From contig CAZSSQ010000001.1 in NCBI GenBank assembly GCA_964609465.1, positions 1 to 64,000 of the forward strand: 64,000 nucleotides of DNA, in the 5' to 3' direction. The translations under genes and the position numbers were made by a program. The notes beneath the pieces were generated by a model, which was given only the letters and a program-made list of their open reading frames with translations, made no database searches and had not been told where the DNA came from. The stretch is from CAVSBT01 sp964609465. GTDB taxonomy: Bacteria; Chloroflexota; Dehalococcoidia; DSTF01; JALHUB01. Below, in pieces: positions 32,813 through 41,283 of this stretch (position 1 is the first letter of the stretch; each line of letters opens with the position of its first letter).

Positions 32813-33917
32813 TAAGGAGACCCTGCTGCTCTCCCCAGGCCTGGCCGTGTCCCTGAGCGTTGGCCGTAGTCCGGGTGAGGGCCGCCAGCGCAGCCAGCCC
32901 CAGCGTGAAGCCGAAGCCCAGGATCAGGGCCCGGACCAGGAGTGCGGAGGCAGCAGCCAGGCTTCGCGGCGCACCAACGATCGCCTGGGTCATGCCCGTG
33001 ATGCTGCCTTCTGTTACTCCCAGCCCTCCTGGTAGCAGGGAGAGGCTCCCGGCAAGCGACGCGACAGGGAAGATGAAGCCGGCCTGGATGAGCAGCTCCC
33101 AGGTCATGGGCCTGCCGAGGCCCACGAGCACCAGGAAGAACGTCAGACACTCCAGCGACCAGGCCACCAGCCCAAGACTGAGAGCCCAGGATAGCCCCGC
33201 CGGCGAGAGGAGAAGGCGCGAGCTTTCGTGGAAGTCCTCCATGGGGGGTAGGAGACGGCGAGCGGGCGGGAACCGTGCCGCGCCCCGGAAGAGTAGCGAA
33301 GCCAGCCCCCGGTGTCGAAGCGCCATGATGGCCACCACGGCCATCACGCCGACAGCCACGAAAACAGCTCTATCCCAGTCGAACAGGACAAGGCCGGTGG
33401 TGGCCAGCAGAAGCATGACGAGGGTATCGGTGATCCGCTCCACCAGGGGTATGGGAGCCGTGCGCGCTACCGGGGCGCCGTATAGCTGGCGCGCGTAGTA
33501 GCTCTTCACCCATTCGCCCACCCGCGCAGGCGTCAGGATCATAGCGGTGCCCGCGAAGAAGACCAGCAGGTCCTGCCATAGGCCTGGGGTCTGGCCGCTG
33601 GCGAGCTGCACCAGCCTCCGCCAGCGTAAGTAGCGCACCAGGTAGTTGAGCGCCGTCAGGCCAAGCAGCGCCGGCATCAGGTTCCACTGGAAGCCGGCGA
33701 GGGTCGCGGAGACGTCTCCGAAATCGGCATAGAGGCCGAGGCCCATCGGCACGGCGAAGGCGGCCAGCAGGGAGAGGAGGAGCGCCCGGCCCCAGGTGAC
33801 TCTGCGCCCTGCGGCGGCGGGTGGCGCGCCAGACGTGATTTCGGCCTGGATCGGCTCGCTCGGCAGGGAGGTCACGTCAACATGAAGGGCGGCCGCGCCG
33901 CGCGGGGACGGGCTCAT
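32787..33917 (-). CDS. Lysylphosphatidylglycerol-synthase-TM / UPF0104 family membrane protein
   Basis: 376 residues with about eight hydrophobic segments, matching the flippase-like LPG_synthase_TM family (AglD/MprF N-terminal type) with PARVGEWVKSYYAR near residue 135 and PGGLGVTEGSITGM near residue 300, both typical signatures. No soluble lysyl-transferase domain. Its start overlaps the stop of the upstream GT-C-like gene by 4 bases, so it is the last gene of a glycan operon (39103 down to 32787). Likely flips or helps export a lipid-linked product. Confidence 0.87.
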   Translation of the reverse strand: MSPSPRGAAALHVDVTSLPSEPIQAEITSGAPPAAAGRRVTWGRALLLSLLAAFAVPMGLGLYADFGDVSATLAGFQWNLMPALLGLTALNYLVRYLRWRRLVQLASGQTPGLWQDLLVFFAGTAMILTPARVGEWVKSYYARQLYGAPVARTAPIPLVERITDTLVMLLLATTGLVLFDWDRAVFVAVGVMAVVAIMALRHRGLASLLFRGAARFPPARRLLPPMEDFHESSRLLLSPAGLSWALSLGLVAWSLECLTFFLVLVGLGRPMTWELLIQAGFIFPVASLAGSLSLLPGGLGVTEGSITGMTQAIVGAPRSLAAASALLVRALILGFGFTLGLAALAALTRTTANAQGHGQAWGEQQGLLITDRGRYP

Positions 33918-35521
33918 GGCTTCGTTCGCGCTTCCGCCTGGGGGTGACGGAGGATGGCGAACTCCTCGTTCTCCAAGGACAGGTAGAACGTGCTCTTCGA
34001 CAGCAGGGGCTTGAATACTCCGCCGGTCCGTTTGTCGAGAAAGATGTACTCAATCCCGGTCTGCTGGAGGATGTCTTCCACCTCGGACGGCGGCGTCTCC
34101 TCGTCCAGCAATCGACTCGCCAGGTTGGATTGCTCCTTTTCTTCGGTGAAGGAGAGGTAGTCGGGCTCTATGAGGCTGTAGGTGGGGCGCTCGGCGTACC
34201 CCTCTACCCACCAGGCGTAGGACACCCTGCCAATCGACTCGTTGGCGACGACGCGGGCGCCGGGCGGGGTTCGCTCGCGCAGCCAGTCCAGGGCTTCCAG
34301 GGCCGGACCGTCCACTATCTGGTACACGGCCCTTTGGTTCGTGAGACGATCGTGGCCGGAACTGGCTATGACGGTAAGGAGAGCGGCCACTGCCAGGCCC
34401 AGGGAGAGGCGCTCCACCTGCTGGACGGTCACTCTCACCCGAGTCCCGCTGAGGTGTTGCTCGACGGCGGCCACCGGCAGGGCCAGCGACAGCACGACCC
34501 CGGCCTCGATGAGCTGGAAGGTGCGTACTTCGCTGGTGAGGACGAAGCCGAGGAACGGGCCGGCCAGGATGGCCAGGGCGGCCGGCCTGATCCTGCCGGC
34601 CTTCTCGCCGAAGAAGGGCATTAGCGTCAGGGCGCCGGCTATGACGAGCAGGGCCAGCCACAGTGGGCGGTTTTCGAGGAACACGTAGGACGTAACGCTG
34701 CCCATGTCCAGCACACTGAAGTTGCCCGGGTTGGTTGGGTTGCCTTCCATAAGTGCGAGGAAATCGACGTACCAGGGCAGGAAGGGAAGGGTGAAGACGG
34801 CCGCGCCCAGCGCCCAGACCCCGGCGTTGCGGAGGAGCGGTCGTATGCCTGGGCGCTCCTGAATGAACAGCGCCACCCCCAGGACCAAGAGCGTCGGTGC
34901 CATGACCACCAGTGTGAAGTGGTGAGTGCCGGCCACCAGAGCGGTGCTGGCTGCGGCCAGAAGGAGCGGCCGCCGCCCGCCGGAGATGAGGCCGTCCATG
35001 AGCCAGTACACCGTCAGGAGCAGGAAGGTCGTGGCCAGGAGCTGAGGGTAGCCACCGAAGATGAACACCTCCTCCTGGTAACCTGTGAGGAGGAAGGCCA
35101 GGGTGAGAGCGGCGGAGAAGAGGGGTGAACAGCCCCGGCGCAGGATGAGGTAGAACGGTATCCCCATGATGACCGATACTGCGACGCCGAGGACCTTGGT
35201 CGCCACGAGCGCCGGCAGGAAGGTCAGCAGGGCCTTCAAGAGGACCGGGACCACGGGGAAATAGACGGATGCGGCCGCCTTGACGGGGCTGCCGAAGAGC
35301 TCGTGGGTGAAGGCCAGCCAGTTGCCCGGATCGGCGCCGGGCGGTGCTGCCTCGTCGGCAAGCACGATGAAGCGATAGGCGGCGACTCCCACCAGCACGG
35401 CGAGCAGCCCGTAGCGGCTCGGGCTCAGGTACGCCGTCCACCGCCGTCGCGGCGGCTCTGGCGGCGGGCGGTGCCCGTTGGGAATGGCAGACCGCCCTTT
35501 CTTCCTTGATCTCCGGCTCAT
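33914..35521 (-). CDS. Polytopic membrane protein, GT-C-like (glycosyltransferase 39 type)
   Basis: 535 residues. A basic N terminus is followed by a membrane segment at about 33-52 and a loop with PPGADPGNWLAF, in which an acidic Asp lies in the first extracytoplasmic loop as in GT-C transferases. Roughly ten to eleven hydrophobic segments run to about residue 385, then a soluble C-terminal domain (about 400-535). GT-C enzymes use polyprenyl-phosphate sugars made by DPM1-like GT2 enzymes, and such a gene stands three genes upstream in the same operon. Overlaps both neighbours by 4 bases. Family assignment is by layout rather than by a strong motif. Confidence 0.7.
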   Translation of the reverse strand: MSRRSRKKGRSAIPNGHRPPPEPPRRRWTAYLSPSRYGLLAVLVGVAAYRFIVLADEAAPPGADPGNWLAFTHELFGSPVKAAASVYFPVVPVLLKALLTFLPALVATKVLGVAVSVIMGIPFYLILRRGCSPLFSAALTLAFLLTGYQEEVFIFGGYPQLLATTFLLLTVYWLMDGLISGGRRPLLLAAASTALVAGTHHFTLVVMAPTLLVLGVALFIQERPGIRPLLRNAGVWALGAAVFTLPFLPWYVDFLALMEGNPTNPGNFSVLDMGSVTSYVFLENRPLWLALLVIAGALTLMPFFGEKAGRIRPAALAILAGPFLGFVLTSEVRTFQLIEAGVVLSLALPVAAVEQHLSGTRVRVTVQQVERLSLGLAVAALLTVIASSGHDRLTNQRAVYQIVDGPALEALDWLRERTPPGARVVANESIGRVSYAWWVEGYAERPTYSLIEPDYLSFTEEKEQSNLASRLLDEETPPSEVEDILQQTGIEYIFLDKRTGGVFKPLLSKSTFYLSLENEEFAILRHPQAEARTKP

Positions 35522-36621
35522 ATCCTGCTGACAACCTTCAAGCTGACCCCTTGCGCATCATCAGGAGCCGGCGTCCGTCCGTTAGACGGACTGGCCTGCT
35601 CCAGGATCGATTGCATGGTCTGCACCACAGCCAGGCCCTCTTCCGGCGGCACCGGCAGGGGGCTGCCGTCAATGATGCTGTCGACGAAGCGGCGAACCAG
35701 CGTCTCGTGGCCGTAGAACAGCCGCCCCGTCGAGAAGAGAGCGCCGGAGGTCACGAAGCCCGCCAGCCCCTGCCAGAAGGCCCTGAGGGAGCTCCTCAAC
35801 ACGTCGCCGGTGCCGTGGGCGCCGTCGGGGCGCTGGACCACCAGGATGTCCCGGAAGATGTCCAGCACCAGGACCCGCCGCTCACCGACCACCGCCAGAA
35901 GCCACTCGGAGACGGGGGAGCGGAAGGACATGCTGAGGGCGGCGCTGCCTCGGGTGCCCCGGAGCCGGGCTTCCACCCGGTCCAGCGTCTGGGCGACGCC
36001 CGGCGGGGCTGCCTGGCCCCAGGCCTGCTGCACGGACAGGTCGCCCAGGAAGCGGCGCAGGAGGTAGATCATGTGCGGCGACTCGTCGAAGAAGAGGCCG
36101 CCGGGTAGGTCCGGGTACCAGCTTGGCAGCCGCCTCTGCGGGCTGCTGAGCTGAAGGGCGATCGCGTGCTGCACCTCTCCCACCTCGCCGCGCTCCAGAA
36201 GGAGCAGCGCCCTGCGCATGGAGCGCGAGAAGAGGAAGTTGTGGGCGATGCAGAGGTTGACGCCGGCCTCTCTTGCCGCCTCCACCATCTGCGAGGCCTC
36301 CTCGGCGGACATGGCCATGGGCTTCTCCACCAGGACGTGGCAGCCGCGGCGCAGCGCCTCGATGGCCAGAGGGGCGTGCGTCCAGGGCGGTGTGCAGATC
36401 GCCACCACGTCCAGGCCGTGGGCCAGGAAGTCCGATAGCTGGCCATACGTATGAGGTATGTGGCAGCGCTGAGCGACCTCGCGGGCCCTCTCGGGGGCTG
36501 GGTCCAGCAAAGCTTCCACGCGGACGCGGCCGTCGCGCTGGAAGGACGGGATATGGCGGGCGGTTGCCACCCAGCCCGCTCCAATCACTCCAACGGTGAG
36601 AGGTTTCCTTGGCTCAGTCAT
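35518..36621 (-). CDS. Gfo/Idh/MocA-family oxidoreductase
   Basis: 367-residue NAD(P)-dependent sugar or inositol oxidoreductase. Rossmann motif GVIGAGWVATARHIP at residues 10-24; the catalytic-site motif EKPMAMS is at about 98-104, and the C-terminal beta-sheet dimerisation domain with FFDESPHMIYLLRRF (about 175-190) carries the usual His. Overlaps the GT-C-like gene by 4 bases and is 12 bases after the GT4 gene. It probably makes a nucleotide-sugar or sugar derivative used in the same glycan pathway. Confidence 0.87.
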   Translation of the reverse strand: MTEPRKPLTVGVIGAGWVATARHIPSFQRDGRVRVEALLDPAPERAREVAQRCHIPHTYGQLSDFLAHGLDVVAICTPPWTHAPLAIEALRRGCHVLVEKPMAMSAEEASQMVEAAREAGVNLCIAHNFLFSRSMRRALLLLERGEVGEVQHAIALQLSSPQRRLPSWYPDLPGGLFFDESPHMIYLLRRFLGDLSVQQAWGQAAPPGVAQTLDRVEARLRGTRGSAALSMSFRSPVSEWLLAVVGERRVLVLDIFRDILVVQRPDGAHGTGDVLRSSLRAFWQGLAGFVTSGALFSTGRLFYGHETLVRRFVDSIIDGSPLPVPPEEGLAVVQTMQSILEQASPSNGRTPAPDDAQGVSLKVVSRI

Positions 36622-36633
36622 GCTGGGTCTCTC

Positions 36634-37839
36634 CTAAGCTGCTCTGGCCAGTTTCTCTGCTGCTGCCGGCTCCTCTGTCGCCGTCGGCAGAAGCTCCCTG
36701 TACACGGCCAGAGTCTTCGCGGCGACAGCGTCCCAACCGTAGCCGCGCTCCACGAAGCGGCGCGCGCTCCTGCCTTGCGCCTCGCGCATAGATTCGTCCT
36801 CCATCAAGCGGAGGATGGCCCGCGCCAGCGAGGCCGGGTCGGCCGGCCGCACGAAAAGGCCGTTCTCGCCGTGGTGCACCAGCTCCGCTGTGCCGGAGAC
36901 CGGCGTTGCCACCACGGGCAGTCCGCAGGCCATCGCCTCCAGGACCGTCAGGGGCATCCCTTCCAGCAGGGAGGGGCGCGCGAGCATGTCACAGGTTCGC
37001 AGGATGTCGGCCACATCGTGCCGGGTCCCCAGGAACGTCAGCCGGTGGCTGACCCCGAGCTGCCGCGCCCGCTCTTCCAGATGAGGCCGCAGGGGCCCGT
37101 CGCCGACAAAGACGAACTCCGCCTCCGGGTGTGCGCGCAGGACATCGGGCGCGGCCTCCACCAGGTATTGCGGGCCCTTGTTGAAGATGAGACGGCCGAC
37201 GCAGGCGACCCTGAAGGTGCCGTTCTCCCGTCCCGCGCCAGGGCGGAACTGCTGCACGTCAACGCCGTTGGCGATGACCCGCACCGCCTCCGGTCGGGCG
37301 CCCAGATGAACGGCGTGCCCGGCGACGGCGTTGCTCACGGCGATGAGGCGGTCGCTGCTGCGGACGATGGCCCGTCCCAGGGTTCGTTCATAGGTCGAGG
37401 CGAGAAGCAGCGAAGGCCCGCCGAGCTGTCGCAGGGATCCGAGGTGCAGGGTGGTCACCAGGGGCCTCTTCAGGAGGTGTCGGAGGAGGACGGCGGCCGC
37501 GGCGGAAGAGAAGAACAGGTTGTGAGCGTGGAGGATGTCGGGCGGATGAGAGCGGGCCAGCCGCCAGGCCAGGGGCAGGAGCCCGGGCGAGAGGGAGGCC
37601 TGCATGCGGGTGAAGCGGGTCAGTTGAATGGCAGGGGCGCGGTAGATGCGAACGCCGTCCACCACCTCGCAGGCGGGCGCCCGGTCGGTGTTGAAGGTGA
37701 ACACCCGCAGAGTGTGTCCCTGTCGGGCGAGGCGATGGCAGACCTCATCGACGACACGCTCTACACCGCCTCCAAGGTGGGGCGGGAAGTAGTCGGTGAA
37801 CACGTCGATCTTCAGGGGCTTCGGCGTTGTGGCGTCCAT
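36634..37839 (-). CDS. Glycosyltransferase family 4 (GT-B fold)
   Basis: 401 residues. N-terminal acceptor domain begins IDVFTDYFPPHLGGGVERVV, the Gly-rich acceptor loop of GT4 enzymes. Donor domain: VACVGRLIFNKGPQYLVEAA (about 210-230) and the E-x7-E motif LLEGMPLTVLEAMACG (about 305-320). No membrane segments; probably attached to the inner face of the membrane. It lies second in the glycan operon, 12 bases before the oxidoreductase gene. Donor sugar cannot be inferred. Confidence 0.88.
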   Translation of the reverse strand: MDATTPKPLKIDVFTDYFPPHLGGGVERVVDEVCHRLARQGHTLRVFTFNTDRAPACEVVDGVRIYRAPAIQLTRFTRMQASLSPGLLPLAWRLARSHPPDILHAHNLFFSSAAAAVLLRHLLKRPLVTTLHLGSLRQLGGPSLLLASTYERTLGRAIVRSSDRLIAVSNAVAGHAVHLGARPEAVRVIANGVDVQQFRPGAGRENGTFRVACVGRLIFNKGPQYLVEAAPDVLRAHPEAEFVFVGDGPLRPHLEERARQLGVSHRLTFLGTRHDVADILRTCDMLARPSLLEGMPLTVLEAMACGLPVVATPVSGTAELVHHGENGLFVRPADPASLARAILRLMEDESMREAQGRSARRFVERGYGWDAVAAKTLAVYRELLPTATEEPAAAEKLARAA

Positions 37840-37891
37840 GCCCTCCGGGTGGTTCCTTCCGCTCCATCAGGCCCGGCTGCCCGGGCGGTGC

Positions 37892-39103
37892 CTACTTCGA
37901 GCCGTTCAGCAGGCTGGCTAGAAAGCCGGCCAGCCCGAGATTGCCTGCGCTCAGGATGACCGCCTGGGCGACGGCAGCGAGCCCCAGTCTGTTGGGGACG
38001 GCGGCGGCGGACACGTCCTCCGCCAGCAGGAAGATGTCGAGGCCGATGCCAACGGCGACGAGAGCGGCCGCGCCAACCATGACCACCTCGAAGCGCAGCG
38101 CACGGCTCGCCAGCGCGTGGACGAGGTCGGGCTGGGTAACGCCGATCGAGGTGGTGTAGAGGTGGGCCACGCCGCTGAACAGGAGGGCGTTGATCCCCAG
38201 GACCAGCAGGATGGAGCCGGCAAACACCGGCTGCCACTCCAGAGTACCGATAACGATGCCCCGGGAGGAGGCCAGACCCAGCGCCAAGACGAGCGCCCCC
38301 GCGAGTGTGAGCAGGACGCCGGGAACCGTGTACAGGAAGTGGGGGGTGGTCAGCAGCAGGAAGCGCAGGTGGCGCCAGCCGTCCCGAAACGTCCTCAGCT
38401 TCGCTTCGCCGACGCGCGGATAGTATGGTATGGGGACCTCTGCCAGGCGCAGGCCCTTTCGGGATGCCTTGAGGATCATCTCCGAGGCAAACTCCATGCC
38501 CGGCGTATGCACCTCCAGCCGCTCGAAGGCGACCCGCGTGAAGGCCCGGAGGCCGCACTGGCTGTCGCCGAGCCGGGCGCCGCTGCAAAGGCGAAGCAGG
38601 AGGGTGATGATGGGCGTGCCTAGGCGCCGGTGGCTCCAGGTCATGGCGCCGGGGACGATCCCCCCCTTGTAGCGGTTGCCGACCACGATGTCGGCGCCGT
38701 TGTCTAGGGCGCTGATGAAGGGGTCCAGATTCGAGTAGTCGTAGGTGTCGTCGCCGTCGCCCATGACGACGTAGCGGCTACGCGACTCGGCGATGCCTCG
38801 CAGCAACGCGCTGCCATAGCCGCGGCGCGCCTCGCGAACCACTCTCGCCCCCGCTCGCGCGGCCCGGCGGACCGAGCCGTCCTGGGAGCCGTTGTCGACG
38901 ACGATGACCTCCCCGCTGAGCCCTGAGCGCTGAAGCCAGCGACGGGCCTTGCTCACGCAGACGCCTATCGAATCCTCTTCATCGAGGCAGGGTATTACGA
39001 TGGAGACATCGAAGAGGCCCGCATCGCGCTCGCTTTCCTGAAAAGAAGGCGATTCGGGCCCCGTGGCGGGGAGCCTGGCGATAGCCTCCGTTGCTTTCGC
39101 CAT
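37892..39103 (-). CDS. Glycosyltransferase family 2, dolichyl-phosphate-mannose-synthase-like, with membrane tail
   Basis: 403 residues. The catalytic GT-A domain (about 30-255) shows VSIVIPCLDEEDSIGVCV, the DNGSQDGS nucleotide site (about 72-79) and the DxD-type MGDGDDTYDY (about 113-122). Four hydrophobic segments follow (about 255-395). This layout is that of enzymes that load a sugar onto polyprenyl phosphate at the membrane. First gene of the operon that continues with GT4, oxidoreductase, GT-C-like and flippase-like genes. It supplies a plausible donor for the GT-C-like protein. Confidence 0.88.
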   Translation of the reverse strand: MAKATEAIARLPATGPESPSFQESERDAGLFDVSIVIPCLDEEDSIGVCVSKARRWLQRSGLSGEVIVVDNGSQDGSVRRAARAGARVVREARRGYGSALLRGIAESRSRYVVMGDGDDTYDYSNLDPFISALDNGADIVVGNRYKGGIVPGAMTWSHRRLGTPIITLLLRLCSGARLGDSQCGLRAFTRVAFERLEVHTPGMEFASEMILKASRKGLRLAEVPIPYYPRVGEAKLRTFRDGWRHLRFLLLTTPHFLYTVPGVLLTLAGALVLALGLASSRGIVIGTLEWQPVFAGSILLVLGINALLFSGVAHLYTTSIGVTQPDLVHALASRALRFEVVMVGAAALVAVGIGLDIFLLAEDVSAAAVPNRLGLAAVAQAVILSAGNLGLAGFLASLLNGSK

Positions 39104-39441
39104 ACGTCCTCCTGCTCAGGTAGATGTTCGGTGGAGGTAGGCCGCGCGACATAGGTGTTTCCCCCTATCTGGGGGCGCGAAACCCTGTACGGAGCGCGGC
39201 CTGCCGGCCCGCCACTGGCGGCAGGAGGCGGCCAGGCTGAGGCTGGGTGCTGACCTGGGGGGAGCTGTGATGGCGGCCGGAGGCGGCTGGCGCCGCTCTG
39301 AGGCCGCCACCGCGGTTCGCCTGCCGACTGCGGCGAAGCTGGACTTGATGTAGACTATCCTAGCGGCTGTAGGGGGATCCTTGTGAAGCAAGCGGGCTCA
39401 TCGCGCACGCTTCCGGCGTTTCCAGGGCAGGAGCCTTCACG
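39104..39441. other. 338-base divergent intergenic region
   Basis: No gene seen. It separates the GT2 gene (minus) and the ABC permease gene (plus) and must hold both promoters. The only clear structure is CCCCC-TATCT-GGGGG at 39161-39175. CAGGAG precedes the permease ATG by 8 bases. Confidence 0.6.
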
Positions 39442-40542
39442 ATGGGGCTGAAAGAGATCCAGCGGCGCAAGTTCCAGTTTGCGCTGATCGCCCTTGTGGT
39501 GGCGCTCATCTCCTACCTCGTGCTCATGATCAACGGCCTCGGCATCGGCCTGAATGAGCAGGCAGGAAGCGCCCTGCGAAAACTGGATGCGGATGCCCTC
39601 GCCTATGCGAAGAGCAGTGATTTGAGCGTCATCCGCTCGGAGCTGTCCGCCGAGACAATCGACGAGCTCAGCCGGCTCGATGGTGTGTCAGGGTCGGCGC
39701 CGCTGGGATACGTCGGCGTGAACACCCGGGATTCCAAGAGCGACATCACGCCCGCCGCCCTCCTCGGCTATGAGCCCGGCTCCCTCGCCGAGCCGCAGGT
39801 CACAGGGGGCAGGACGCTCACCCCTGAGGACCAGCGCGGGCTGCTGGCCGACGCCGCCTTCTTAAAGGCCTCGGGCCTCTCCGTCGGCGATCGGGTCGTG
39901 GTGCCGTCGCGGCTCGAAGACTTCGAATTCACCATCGTCGGCGAGGTCGATGAGGGCTACTTCTTCTTTCAACCGGTGGTCTACGTGCTCCTCGATAGCT
40001 GGCGAGAGGTGAAGTACGGCTCCGCCGATCCCAGTCTGCCTGCGGCCAGCATTGCTTTGCTGAAAGGCCGGGACCTGGTCGGCAGGGCGACGGACAGTTA
40101 CGAGGTCGTCTCTAAGGGTACGGCGTTCGCCAACATCGAGGGCGTGCAAGGCCAGCAAGCGACGGTGAACGCGCTGAGGGCCTTCGGCTTCCTTATCGGT
40201 GGCCTCGTCATCGGCATCTTCTTCTACGTGCTCACCATGCAGAAGGTGGCGCAGATCGGGCTGCTCAAGGCCCTCGGCGCCGGCAGCGCCTACATCTTCC
40301 GCCAGTTGCTCATGCAGGTGCTGACGGTGACGGTGCTCGGTGTAGCCGTCTCCGTGCCCCTTGCCTACGCGACGGGCGCGGCGCTGGAGCGGCTTCCAAG
40401 GACAGTGCCCATCGCGTTTACGGGAGACACCTTTGTTGTGACATCGCTCTTGCTCGTGGCGACCGGGATCATCGGGGCGCTGTTCTCCGTTCGCCAGTTG
40501 GCCCGCGTCGACCCCATCATCGCACTCGGTCAGCAGCAGTAG
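39442..40542 (+). CDS. ABC transporter permease, FtsX/MacB-like (DevC type)
   Basis: 366 residues with the four-helix FtsX layout: one helix at about 13-33, a large extracytoplasmic domain (about 40-240), and three helices at about 245-355. The family motif QIGLLKALGAGSAYIFRQ (about residues 270-287) that couples to the ATPase is present. Such pumps extrude lipoproteins, peptides or drugs by mechanotransmission. The ATPase gene follows after a single base. No membrane-fusion protein is adjacent, in keeping with a single-membrane cell. Confidence 0.88.
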   Translation: MGLKEIQRRKFQFALIALVVALISYLVLMINGLGIGLNEQAGSALRKLDADALAYAKSSDLSVIRSELSAETIDELSRLDGVSGSAPLGYVGVNTRDSKSDITPAALLGYEPGSLAEPQVTGGRTLTPEDQRGLLADAAFLKASGLSVGDRVVVPSRLEDFEFTIVGEVDEGYFFFQPVVYVLLDSWREVKYGSADPSLPAASIALLKGRDLVGRATDSYEVVSKGTAFANIEGVQGQQATVNALRAFGFLIGGLVIGIFFYVLTMQKVAQIGLLKALGAGSAYIFRQLLMQVLTVTVLGVAVSVPLAYATGAALERLPRTVPIAFTGDTFVVTSLLLVATGIIGALFSVRQLARVDPIIALGQQQ

Positions 40543-40543
40543 G

Positions 40544-41251
40544 ATGAGCGCAACGCTGGCAGTGACGGCCCTCAACAAAACGTACGGCAGCGGTGCGCTG
40601 GCGGTGCATGCCGTGCGCGATGTGAGCTTTGCAACGCAGCCCGGCGACTTCATCGCTATCGTAGGTCCTTCGGGTTCCGGCAAGACGACGCTGCTGGCCA
40701 TGATCGGCGGGCTGCTCACGCCGTCGAGTGGCGGCATCAGGGTCAATGACCGGGAGATCACCCGCCTCTCCTCTGCCGAGCGGGCGGCGTACCGCCGTGA
40801 CGCGGTCGGCTTCGTCTTTCAGACGAACAATCTCATCCCGTTCCTGACGGCCCGTGAGAACCTGCTCATCATGAACGAGATCGGCTCAGGACGCCGCCGT
40901 GCGGCCGCCGACCGGGCGGGTCGGCTGCTCGAGGAACTTGGGCTTACGTCCCGCGCCAATGCCCTCGCGACTGAGTTGTCGGGCGGCGAGCGTCAGCGCG
41001 TTGCCATCGGCCGCGCCCTTATGCGGGACCCTCTCTTGGTTCTCGTCGACGAGCCCACGGCCAACCTGGATTCTGAGCAGGGAGAGCGCGTCGTCCGATC
41101 CCTCATGGCCGAGGTGAAGGCCCGCGACAAGCTGGGGCTCATGGTGAGCCATGACGTGAGGATGGCTGCCCTAGCCGACGTGATCCTGGAGATGCGCGAC
41201 GGTCACCTCACGCGACGGGAACGCCGGGAGATGACACCCGCCGGCGGGTAG
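40544..41251 (+). CDS. ABC transporter ATP-binding protein (LolD/DevA/MacB type)
   Basis: 235 residues. Walker A GPSGSGKTT (41-49), Q-loop FQTNNLIPFLT (about 95), signature LSGGERQRVAIGRAL (about 145-159), Walker B LLVLVDEPTANLD (about 164-176) and the switch His in VSHD (about 206). All are intact. Forms a homodimer with two copies of the permease just upstream. The pair forms its own two-gene unit inside the glycan region but on the opposite strand, so a link to glycans is only positional. Confidence 0.93.
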   Translation: MSATLAVTALNKTYGSGALAVHAVRDVSFATQPGDFIAIVGPSGSGKTTLLAMIGGLLTPSSGGIRVNDREITRLSSAERAAYRRDAVGFVFQTNNLIPFLTARENLLIMNEIGSGRRRAAADRAGRLLEELGLTSRANALATELSGGERQRVAIGRALMRDPLLVLVDEPTANLDSEQGERVVRSLMAEVKARDKLGLMVSHDVRMAALADVILEMRDGHLTRRERREMTPAGG

Positions 41252-41283
41252 GCGGGCGTTGACAGGCTCCCCTGTCCATCCAC

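Noticed and set aside
39155..39185. Third copy of the archaellin upstream block
   Set aside because: CCCCC-TATCT-GGGGG followed by ACACCTATG has a faint likeness to block A, but the match is too short to separate from chance and block B is missing.
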